A DNA stretch of 64,000 nucleotides. Origin: Hexactinellida sp. DTS-2022. Taxonomy: Eukaryota; Porifera; Hexactinellida. Every line of letters begins with the position of its first letter. Position 1 is the first letter of the stretch. Below, piece after piece: positions 22,253 to 30,837 of the stretch. The translations under genes and the position numbers were made by a program. The notes beneath the pieces were generated by a model. It searched no databases, was not told the DNA's origin, and saw nothing but the letters and a program-made list of their open reading frames with translations. The stretch is from positions 9,538,501-9,602,500 of the forward strand of contig JAPNXP010000001.1 in NCBI GenBank assembly GCA_028753945.1, given 5' to 3'.

Positions 22253-23383
22253 TTAAAAGCACTTCCTATGCACTATGGTGGGTCCCACCTCATCGTACTC
22301 CTGTCTGGATATCCACATCTGTTGGAAGGAGCTCAGAGACCCCAGGATGGACCCTCCGATCCAGACGGAGTACTTCCTCTCGGGAGGAGCGATAATCTTG
22401 ATCTTCACAGCTGGAGGAGCCAGGGCGCTAATCTCCTTATGCATTCGGTCAGCCATTCCCGGGAACATGGTGCTCCCGCCAGACAGCACTGTGTTGGCGT
22501 ACAGATCCTTACGGATGTCCACGTCACACTTCATGATGCAATTATACGCCACCTCATGGATCCCGGCCTGCTCCATCCCGAGGAAGGACGGCTGGAAGAG
22601 GGCCTCGGTGCAGCGGAAGCGCTCGTTGCCAATGGTGATGACCTGGCCGTCCGGGAGCTCGTACGACTTCTCGAGGCTCGGGGTGGAGGCAGCCGTGGCC
22701 ATCTCCTGCTCAAAGTCCAATGCCACGTAGGCCAGTTTCTCCTTTACGTCGCGAACTATTTCGCGTTCGGCTGTGGTGGTGAATGAATAACCGCGTTCGG
22801 TCAGTATCTTCGCCAGGTAGTCAGTGAGGTCCCGCCCCGCGAGATCAATGCGCTGGATGGCGTGGGGGAGCGCGTACCCCTCGTAAATAGGAACTGTATG
22901 CGACACGCCGTCACCGGAGTCGAACACGATCCCCGTGGTGCGACCGGACGCATAGAGCGACAAGACCGCCTGGATGGATACGAACATGCCAGGCAGGTTG
23001 AAAGTCTCAAACATGATATGAGTCATCTTCTCGCGGTTTGCTTTCGGGTTGAGCGGAGCCTCGGTGAGCAGGACGGGGTGCTCTTCCGGGGCGACACGCA
23101 GCTCGTTGTAGAAAGTGTGGTGCCAGATCTTCTCCATGTCATCCCAGTTAGTGACTATCCCGTGCTCTATAGGGTACTTCAGAGTAAGGATCCCACGCTT
23201 GCTCTGCGCTTCGTCTCCTACGTAGGCGTCCTTAATCCCCATGCCCACCATGGTATTCTGATATCGTGCGCGACCTATTATGCTGGGGAAAACCGCACGG
23301 GGGGCGTCGTCTCCCGCGAAACCGGCTTTGCACATTCCGGAACCGTTGTCAATAACGAGAGCAGTTAGGTCTTCATCTCCCAT
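22253..23383 (-). CDS. actin, intronless
   Basis: This is a full-length 376-residue actin. It has the phosphate loops [10 protein letters not shown] and [11 protein letters not shown], the [10 protein letters not shown] segment with the methylated-histidine site, WISRQEYDE and the C-terminal HRKCF. It polymerises into the microfilaments of the cytoskeleton. Several normally invariant positions differ: the DNase-I loop reads [13 protein letters not shown] where most actins have a His-Gln-Gly-Val core, and [11 protein letters not shown] replaces the usual sequence there. The start is the only ATG near the canonical MxDE N-terminus. The gene is controlled by a TATA box and two CArG boxes just upstream. 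Confidence 0.97.
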
Positions 23384-23474
23384 TTCAAGTCTTGTATTAG
23401 TGTATTTGTTGTTAGGAAGTTGTTAGTGTTAATAGTGGTGGAGAGTTTGATACAAGGATTGAGTTCCGACACAC

Positions 23475-23482
23475 ATTTATAG
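23475..23482 (-). promoter_or_regulatory. TATA box of the actin gene
   Basis: Minus-strand CTATAAAT lies about 92 bp upstream of the ATG, predicting a transcription start near 23450 and a 5' UTR of about 65 nt. Confidence 0.7.
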
Positions 23483-23514
23483 ACTCCTCGGAAACAAAAT
23501 GGCACCAGAAAATT

Positions 23515-23524
23515 CCTTATAAGG
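23515..23524. promoter_or_regulatory. CArG box (SRF site), proximal
   Basis: CCTTATAAGG is a perfect palindromic CC(A/T)6GG serum response element, about 33 bp upstream of the actin TATA box. Confidence 0.75.
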
Positions 23525-23559
23525 AGAGACCAGTGTGTTCCTTGTTTCACAGATTATTT

Positions 23560-23569
23560 CCATATTTGG
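23560..23569. promoter_or_regulatory. CArG box (SRF site), distal
   Basis: CCATATTTGG is a second perfect CC(A/T)6GG site, 35 bp beyond the first. Paired CArG boxes at this distance are the hallmark of SRF-controlled actin promoters. Confidence 0.75.
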
Positions 23570-23857
23570 GCATATATATATCTTGCGAACGTAGATCCTT
23601 CTTATTAATAGAATACAATTAACGAGTCATGCTACGCAAGCTAACAAGACTGTTCTGTTAAGCAGAGATGCTATAGGAATCTTCTGTTTCTCGAATTATC
23701 ATAATTAACTAACGAAGAACTTCTATCATCAGTATCAAGAATAGACAATCACCGAGATTCTAGTTAGATATTTCGGATATTAAAGTATAACTAGCGATAT
23801 TTAAGTGATAACTTATAACTTATATAACTTATCAATTAATTCAAATTATTTTAAATA

Positions 23858-24241
23858 CAGTCAACTCCGCTTAATCGGGTCACTTTGGAAAAGGATAGTA
23901 TAAACCCGATTAAGCGGAAACCCCAATTAATATGGGTATAACTATGTATTACATAGGTATACAACTAGAATTTGAATAGATGTATACTATACTACACAAG
24001 TGATATAAATACTTTTGCACACGGAATTTGACACAATTGACAGAATATTGACACGATAAATGAAAGATTTTGTTGAAGCGAATATTGAGCCAATCAACCA
24101 AAATTTTGTCCATAACCTTGACCCAGTTAATTAATTAATTAACCGAAATTTGACCAAATTAGCCTAAAATATTTGTATTAGCCTCTATTGGCATGATTCT
24201 GTGAATAATTTCCCCATTGCATTAAGCGGAGCGGAGTTGAG
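23858..24241. mobile_element. pogo/Tigger-like MITE
   Basis: The left end CAGTCAACTCCGCTTAATCGG is mirrored by the right end CATTAAGCGGAGCGGAGTTGAG. TA dinucleotides flank both ends. Non-coding, about 384 bp. Confidence 0.7.
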
Positions 24242-24850
24242 TACTAATTGTCTTAATTACGTAGTTAATAAATTAACCATTTATACTTTAGTTTAGAGTT
24301 TAATTAATTAATTAATAATATGGATTTTCGCTAATAGAGAACAACAGGTATACTAAATTACTAATAAAACTAATTAATTGAATAATTGCTAGCATCTTAT
24401 AACGTATATTTAACTGGGGTTATAATGAAATGTACTTTGAACTAGTGTATACTAATCATATTATAATAATTCTACAGAAAACTCCATATTTGGCAAAAAT
24501 GAGAATATAATATTTTTAGAATAAACTACACAATGGTACGTATGATTCAGTAACGATTTGATTCATAGCATTGTTTACTTGCATACAGTAACAAACTTAG
24601 TTATTAAATAAGTTTATAGTAAGATATGGAACTTAATTAACAAATAAATCTCAAATTCTTAATACTAATACAAGGAAGTATGATGTACTATGTGTAACAA
24701 TTATTAGGGAATGTTAAAGTACGAACGAGGAGGGAAGTTATTAAATTAATAAAATGAAGTAACATGGTTTCACATACTACTCCAAATCTAAATTAGCAAC
24801 TGTCATACATACCGTCTCGTAGATGGAACAGATTAGTACATATTTAACTA
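24242..24850. other. AT-rich spacer
   Basis: No open frame and no repeat ends. Confidence 0.4.
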
Positions 24851-25362
24851 AGGTCTACTCCGCTTAATTGGGACACGTTTGTTTCAGGCCTCTTGTCCCG
24901 ATTAAGCGGAGTTCCCAATTAACCAAAAAATGTATATAAAGTAGCGATTTGCAACGATTTCAGTTTTAAACCTGTTATAACAATTCCTCTACTGCCTGCT
25001 AACCCTTGAGGACTCATACCCATAGTACGAGCCCTAATAATTTGTGGATCGTTTGGAATTATCCGTGAACCACAAGGTCATAATCTATGGTAAATTGTGA
25101 TTTTACGGAAATCAATAAACAGACCTTATTTAGATTTTGTTATACATTTATTAGAATTGATCAAGATTATTAGAATTCTGACCAAAATGAATTTTCTATT
25201 GAGCGAGCACCAATTTTGAACCCAATTTGTTGAGTTTATCCCGATTAAGCGGAGTTTGTTCCGATTAACCGAATATTTTTAGTAATAACTTCTCTGGAAA
25301 AGAATTGGTTGTTAGGGAGTTGTCCCAATTAAGCGATTGTCGCGATTAACCGGAGTCTACTG
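24851..25362. mobile_element. pogo/Tigger-like MITE, longer relative
   Basis: The left end reads ggTCTACTCCGCTTAATTGGG and the right end CGATTAACCGGAGTCTACTG. Internal subterminal repeats of 'cgattaagcggagtt' occur near both ends (24899, 25236). It abuts the 3' end of the GCP3-like gene. Non-coding. Confidence 0.65.
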
Positions 25363-25399
25363 TATATGATGATAATAATCATATAAATTTATAGATCAA

Positions 25400-27874
25400 T
25401 CAAGTGAAAGTGTTGCTTTTATAAAATCCATTAAAGTTTATATTAACAGCTACTCTTCTCAGGTTGAGAATTGGATTCATATAAATGTTCACAACAAACG
25501 TGCGGACTGTCTGATTGAAGTTCCTATACTGCACTCGCATCGCCTCGTTGGAGAGCTGCATCTTGTTCATAAACTCGTCCATTCGTTCGAGTTCCTTCTT
25601 CTCCGAACTATTAGTCATTCCCCAATCAGAATCGGCAGATTGGATTTGTTCCTCTGTCTCCTGTCTGGCTTTGAACTCAGAGTCCAGCTCTGAGAACATG
25701 TTTAGAAACGTAACTTCTGCTAAAGCGATACAGTCCAACAAACTCAGGAAAATAGAATTAAGATCAGTGAGCATGTGTAGATATCTCAACTTGATCAGGT
25801 CGGTCTGTATCACATTCTGAGGAGACACCAAGTAGCAGCTGTCTCTCAATAGCTCCAGGTATCGGAGGTGTGTGCTCCTCAACTTGTCCAGGTCAGCGCA
25901 CCCCTCTAGGGCCCTGGACAACTCCGCCCACTGGGAAGTGAACAGGTGACACATGTAGAACTGTACGTTCCTAACAAAGTGCATCATGCAGCCTACGTAC
26001 AGATGGGATGTGTAGTAGAGCTGAGAGAGTGCGTACTCCTCTGCCGTCTCTCTGACATACAAGGAGAGTCGTCTCCAAATGTCTGACAAGATAAACTCGT
26101 TCTTTCTGATATTCAAAGCAACTCTGAATATGGACTGGTATGTTTGAATGGTGTTAGTAGGGAACACAGTGTTCAAGGGAGGAGTCAATATGTAGTTCAG
26201 ACTAAGCACATTCCAACAGATCTTACCCTCGCTATCAGATGCTAGCGCCACCTCCAATCTATCGGTTACAAATCCCGGTACTATCTTAGCCGTTGTGGAC
26301 TGCAGTGCGAAATAAAACAGGAGATTCAGCTCTTGGATGTTACCGGCAGGGCTGCTGAGAAGTTGCTTCGCTTTAGTTAAAAACGAGAACCAAAAGTCGC
26401 CTTTCGCCATTAAGAAGAAATCTCGAAAACCACGCAAATGAACTCGAAATTGAAAACTATGTTCAAGGAGCCGCATCAAGTGAGCGGACTGTGCGAGGTA
26501 AACTTCATATATTATATTCTCAAATGTACCATCCAACACAGTCTCAAAGCTCAGAGAAAACGCATCAAACAATTCCTCAGCACAGCAGAAGTTCTCCCTG
26601 GGTTCCTGACAAACGAGTCGCATGAAAGAGACAGCTTTTCCGGTTATCAGAATTCTGCTGACCAACTGTTGAGAGATAAAGTCTACAAGATTAGCTTCGG
26701 ATATACAATACCCCTCGTCCCAAATGTCCCCACTCGAATCCTGGTTAGCCTCTATGAAGAAATCTTTCTGCTCGCGTTCTATCTCCCCCAGACACACCCA
26801 CCCGTGCAGCAGGGACTGCAGAGGGGCCATGAGCTCCGCGAGGAACTGGCAGAGTATGTCGCGCATCCTCTCGCAGCCTGAGAAGGAGGCTCTGTACACC
26901 AGGTTAAGCAGGGCGCCCCCCCGCGCCCCGGAGCTCTGCCAGGAGTCCAGCAGCGAGCAGACGCGAGGCACGCAGTACATGGGCTCCTGCACATAGAGCA
27001 GCAGGGACCGCAGGGTCCGGGGGCCCCTCTCCAGCTCGGGGTACAGCCCCACGAACTCCCGGTACTCCTCCATGTGAGTGCGCACAGCCGCCACGAGGCT
27101 GCGCACCACTGCGCCAGGGGAGCGGCTCATCTGTTCCGCGAGTAGCTCTATGTGCGAATAGTCGCAGGCGAGCGGAAGCAAGCGCGTACAGCGCCGCAGC
27201 AGGGAGGGGGGTATGCAGGGAGAGACGTTAACCTCCACTCGAGAGGTCCCGTTAACCAGCTGAGAGCAGGTGCTAATATGCAGCCCCCCTCTACCCTGCA
27301 GGGTCTCTATCAGGTCTGATACCAGCTGTCGCTCTAGCAGATCGTATGCCTCGAGAGAGGTCTCCTCTCCCTCTGAGCTCAGCGCCGCGGGGGAGGGGGG
27401 AGCTACTGGGGACGGGGTATCGTTAAGGACAGCAGACAGCAGGGAGATACACGGGGATAGGGAGGGCTCTAAGGGGACAGGGTAGCACGTCGAGAGGAGG
27501 GAATGCTGGGACGAGTCTCCGTTAGACTGGTTAGACAGGAAGAGGAGGAATGTAATGAATCTATTGCTGAAGGCAGAAGAACCCAGCTGGTTGTAGAGGT
27601 GCAGGAGCCGAGAGAAGCGCGGGTCGTAGTACCGACTGCTGAGGCGGTCCTGGCACAGCTTCAAGAGGTGAAACGAATCTTGGCTCCTATTCAGACTAAT
27701 ATCTATATTCTCACGTATATTCAGCGTAGACTCGCATACATACTCCATTAAGCTCTTGACGTTACACTCATTAACGCTCCTGTCTTGTGAGCTGGATTCT
27801 GTGTTATAATGCCGGACCAGCTCAGACAGGAGTCTGTGAATGGTAGCGAAATGTTCAAGCCCAGACAGAGCCAT
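25400..27874 (-). CDS. gamma-tubulin complex component 3-like (Spc98 family)
   Basis: This is an 824-residue single-exon protein, close to the roughly 900 of GCP3. The first ATG (MALSGLEHFATIH) is at 27874; the frame is open further upstream but has no ATG. The central block, with LLHGWVCLGEIEREQKDFFIE, W-D-E-G-Y and ITGKAVSFMRLVCQE, matches the GRIP1 domain of GCP2/GCP3. The C-terminal third has the GRIP2 pattern ending LRRVAVNINFNGFYK, like the end of GCP3. The product is expected to join gamma-tubulin small complexes that nucleate microtubules at centrosomes. The GCP3 rather than GCP2 call rests on the short N-terminus and C-terminal fit. It is the last gene of the same-strand cluster. Confidence 0.8.
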   Translation of the reverse strand: MALSGLEHFATIHRLLSELVRHYNTESSSQDRSVNECNVKSLMEYVCESTLNIRENIDISLNRSQDSFHLLKLCQDRLSSRYYDPRFSRLLHLYNQLGSSAFSNRFITFLLFLSNQSNGDSSQHSLLSTCYPVPLEPSLSPCISLLSAVLNDTPSPVAPPSPAALSSEGEETSLEAYDLLERQLVSDLIETLQGRGGLHISTCSQLVNGTSRVEVNVSPCIPPSLLRRCTRLLPLACDYSHIELLAEQMSRSPGAVVRSLVAAVRTHMEEYREFVGLYPELERGPRTLRSLLLYVQEPMYCVPRVCSLLDSWQSSGARGGALLNLVYRASFSGCERMRDILCQFLAELMAPLQSLLHGWVCLGEIEREQKDFFIEANQDSSGDIWDEGYCISEANLVDFISQQLVSRILITGKAVSFMRLVCQEPRENFCCAEELFDAFSLSFETVLDGTFENIIYEVYLAQSAHLMRLLEHSFQFRVHLRGFRDFFLMAKGDFWFSFLTKAKQLLSSPAGNIQELNLLFYFALQSTTAKIVPGFVTDRLEVALASDSEGKICWNVLSLNYILTPPLNTVFPTNTIQTYQSIFRVALNIRKNEFILSDIWRRLSLYVRETAEEYALSQLYYTSHLYVGCMMHFVRNVQFYMCHLFTSQWAELSRALEGCADLDKLRSTHLRYLELLRDSCYLVSPQNVIQTDLIKLRYLHMLTDLNSIFLSLLDCIALAEVTFLNMFSELDSEFKARQETEEQIQSADSDWGMTNSSEKKELERMDEFMNKMQLSNEAMRVQYRNFNQTVRTFVVNIYMNPILNLRRVAVNINFNGFYKSNTFT

Positions 27875-28060
27875 AAACCTTAGTTGAATTCTAACAAGAA
27901 TGTGTGAGACGCGAGTAGAGATATTCGATAGTCTGCAAGATGGATTCCTTTCTGGCAAAGCAACCGAGATGCAACCTCCTAATTACAGTACAATAAATTA
28001 TTGCTATTATTGCCATACAAGATGGCAGTTAATACATAAATTAGTAACAGTGTTATCAAA

Positions 28061-28714
28061 TCATTTGAGGCCGTCTAGCAGCTTACATATCTCGATGCTC
28101 AGTCTGTTGACCGGGAGTCCGACCACGTTAAAGAAGTCTCCCTCCACTGCGCTCACGAGGGTGGCCCCGGCCCCCTGGCACCCGTACGCCCCCGCCTTGT
28201 CCATCGGCTCTCCCGAGGCCACGTACGCATATATGCACTCCGCGCTTAGCTGCGAAAACCTAACCTGTGTAGTCTCTGCGAACTTAACACATTTGTCTAT
28301 GGCGACGCTACCGGCCGTATGGAATGCTCCGGAGCACAGTATGGATACCCCGGAGAAGACCGAGTGCGTGTGTCCGCTGAGCAGCGTCAGAATGCGGACT
28401 GCATCCTCTCTGTCCCGGGGCTTGCCGATAACTCTACCGCCAAACACCACCACTGTGTCTGCGCCTATAATCAGGTCCCACCGCCCCTGCGTCTCCTCCA
28501 GCGAGCGCCGGACCGCCAGCGCCTTGTGGTGAGCCGTGTCGATAGCAAAGTCGACAACAGTGGGGTAGTGGGAGGGATCTAAGTTCTCCGCAAAGTCCGA
28601 AGGGACTATCTTTACCGGGAGCTGCATTAGGGAGCAGAGCTCCTTCCGTCTGGGAGAAGAGCTGGCGAGGACGACAGTTAGCTGACTCAGCACCTTGCTG
28701 TAAGCACACAGCAT
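28061..28714 (-). CDS. Maf/ASMTL-like nucleotide pyrophosphatase
   Basis: This is a 217-residue single-exon protein. It has the Maf signatures ASSSPRRKEL near residue 17, GADTVVV in the middle and GKPRDREDA, plus a C-terminal GDFFNVVGLP. Maf proteins hydrolyse dTTP, UTP or modified nucleotides to monophosphates and keep them out of nucleic acids. In animals the same domain forms the N-terminus of ASMTL; no methyltransferase part follows here, so this is the stand-alone form. The start is the first ATG (MLCAYSK); an AG-ended pyrimidine-containing stretch lies 20 bp upstream. It is 187 bp upstream of the GCP3-like gene, same strand. Confidence 0.9.
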   Translation of the reverse strand: MLCAYSKVLSQLTVVLASSSPRRKELCSLMQLPVKIVPSDFAENLDPSHYPTVVDFAIDTAHHKALAVRRSLEETQGRWDLIIGADTVVVFGGRVIGKPRDREDAVRILTLLSGHTHSVFSGVSILCSGAFHTAGSVAIDKCVKFAETTQVRFSQLSAECIYAYVASGEPMDKAGAYGCQGAGATLVSAVEGDFFNVVGLPVNRLSIEICKLLDGLK

Positions 28715-28869
28715 GTCTAATTGGTGTTCGTGGCTGAAATGGCTGGCAATAGGTAGGATAATCTGGAAATTAATCGATGTAGTTGTATACTACATAAAGA
28801 TATAATACATGTGTATAAGAAATGATAGAAATAATAAGATTCCTCTGCTAATAAAATTTCTAAAAACAA

Positions 28870-29106
28870 CTACTCCTGTTTCTTTGTATCAGAGTCGCCG
28901 ACTGCCGCATCGACCTGTCCGTTCTGGGCTGGCTTCGCAGCGCTGCGGGGCGGCCGGGGCTTTAAGGGAAGCAGGAGGTTAATCATAACTATAAACGGTA
29001 AAATGATAACAAACGCGTAGATTGACCAGAGGTAGGCATGCTGGTTAGCAATATAAATATATCCGTCAATGAACCATCCGTATGAAGCTTCAGGTGTCCC
29101 AGCCAT
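28870..29106 (-). CDS. small single-pass membrane protein, family unknown
   Basis: This is a 78-residue protein. One strong transmembrane helix (about 24-48, LWSIYAFVIILPFIVMINLL) is followed by a Pro/Lys/Arg-rich then acidic cytosol-type tail ending DTKKQE. The N-terminus is short and aromatic (YGWFIDGYIYIAN). Codon GC content matches the neighbouring real genes. The position between two same-strand housekeeping genes and the orderly topology support coding, but I do not recognise the family. Confidence 0.65.
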   Translation of the reverse strand: MAGTPEASYGWFIDGYIYIANQHAYLWSIYAFVIILPFIVMINLLLPLKPRPPRSAAKPAQNGQVDAAVGDSDTKKQE

Positions 29107-29997
29107 CAGAGGAACTCAGCTAATTTGGTAAAATAACAGTCTTGTTAATAGGAGTACCACTGTAATTGTATAATAAGTTAATAACTAAGTAGTTGCTAGT
29201 TGGTTAATTAAGCCGCAACGGATCTATTAAAAACTATCTTGAAACGGGGATTTTGGACATATTCAAAATACCCTGTACACTCTGGTTCTAGTGAGAGTAA
29301 TCAGAATAGTAAACAAATATGCTGTAGAGAAGAGAGGATATAAATTAGTTAATGAATTAATGTAATAAAAATAGAATCATAGGCAGGTATTAGAGAAGTC
29401 TGAATGGAAACAAATTATTCCATTTTAACCAAGTCTCCTCTGCTTACTCAGGACAAATCACCAATTTGTCCAAATGGGCAGAATCTGCTGTAATTTATGA
29501 ATAAAATTATTTTGATTCCAAAATTCCAAAAAAAATCAAATTAATCTAAGTACGTAAGAACATAGTTCCAGAATAATGTTCTGCCCGTCTCGGGTAAGAG
29601 AGTTGGCTTTTCGATATACCCAAATGCGGGCCAGTCAAACGAATAGCCATATTCACATTTGACTACAAGAAAGTAATTACTATTGAAGGCTATCTGGCTG
29701 TAAAATCTAATTACAAAAACAGTGAAAATCCATTAGTTTAATTAACGCAGGCAGGCTGCCAGATCCATATTGGCTGGTGCTCTACAAGACTGATGTGCCA
29801 AAACAGATTCTGCGTAATTAATATTGCTCTGCTAAATAAAGTCAGAAAAACTTGCGAGTTATCCTTACTATTTATTATAAACGGATAGTCGAGGGGTCTG
29901 TTAACTTCTTGGTAGAAATCACATAACGTTAAGATTACGAATAACATAACAAGAGCCTTATTAATTAATCACTTTACCTAACAAGCAACTGATAATA
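29107..29997. other. spacer inside the minus-strand gene cluster
   Basis: This is the widest gap of the cluster. A minus-strand open frame at 29738-29947 (69 codons, hydrophobic with Trp/His) is too short and unrecognised to call. Confidence 0.4.
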
Positions 29998-30348
29998 CTA
30001 GCTCCATTTCCACTGGCCTTTCCTTATTCCCAGCCTCTTTCTCTTGCGAGATTCCCTCTGTTTCTTCAGTTTAGATTTGCTTAATAAGGGCTTTCCCTGT
30101 GACTCTTTATCCGATGCAGTATCACCCGACTTATTCTGGTTCGAGTTTGAGTTTGTTTCCCCAGTATCTCTGTTTGGTTGTGATAACTGCGTATCTTCAG
30201 TTACTTCCATAACTTTCGATTTATTAGCCTTCTCAATATCCATTAACTTGTGCTTGAGAATAAGCGCCTGCATCAGTCTCTCCGCGTACTTAGCTCGGAG
30301 AGGAGCGCGTCTCCGCTGTCGGATCTTAGACCTCTGGCCCCTGGCCAT
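29998..30348 (-). CDS. LLPH: LLP homolog-like small nucleolar protein
   Basis: This is a 116-residue highly basic protein. The N-terminus MARGQRSKIRQRRRAPLRAKY, with the following LMQALI helix, fits the LLPH family, a small nucleolar ribosome-biogenesis factor. The C-terminus is another basic block (SKLKKQRESRKRKR). The middle is Asn/Ser/Asp-rich and low complexity. Family members run about 120-130 residues, so the length fits. The ATG is immediately preceded by tagctagctagctag, which ends in AG. Confidence 0.8.
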   Translation of the reverse strand: MARGQRSKIRQRRRAPLRAKYAERLMQALILKHKLMDIEKANKSKVMEVTEDTQLSQPNRDTGETNSNSNQNKSGDTASDKESQGKPLLSKSKLKKQRESRKRKRLGIRKGQWKWS

Positions 30349-30837
30349 CTAGCTAGCTAGCTACCGGTATAGTGTAAGAACTAGCCATTATAATACTCGT
30401 TTCAGGTGTTGCAATACTGACATTCAATTTATAGCAATTTGATGACATGTAACAAAGGAATTATAGCCCCCACTGTAAATAATATAACTTTCGATTCAAA
30501 ATGAAAGCGAAAATGGGATTTTTCTATTTATACCTTTGCAACTACGGGTTTTAAGAGAAAATTGGATTTATTGGAGTTTAGACGCGTGTGGAAACTAACA
30601 AAATCTTTTGTATACCTGCTTGGAGCTAGAATGTAAGAATCGATTACTCAGAAGAGTAATTTATTCTAAATTTAGTTCTCTACTAGAAGGAGAAACAAAT
30701 ATAATGTAAGGATAAAAGCACAAAGAAACTGCCATTCGATATAGAATGCAGTTTGACACAGCAACACCAACACGACAGATAACTTTAAAAGAGATTCGTT
30801 GAAGAGAGATAACTTGAAAAGTGATTCGTTGCATAAG
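30349..30837. other. spacer between LLPH-like and glycine-rich genes
   Basis: No further gene seen. Two near-repeats of 'gattcgttg' with 'gagagataacttgaaaa' lie at 30790-30835, just after the glycine-rich gene stop. Confidence 0.4.
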
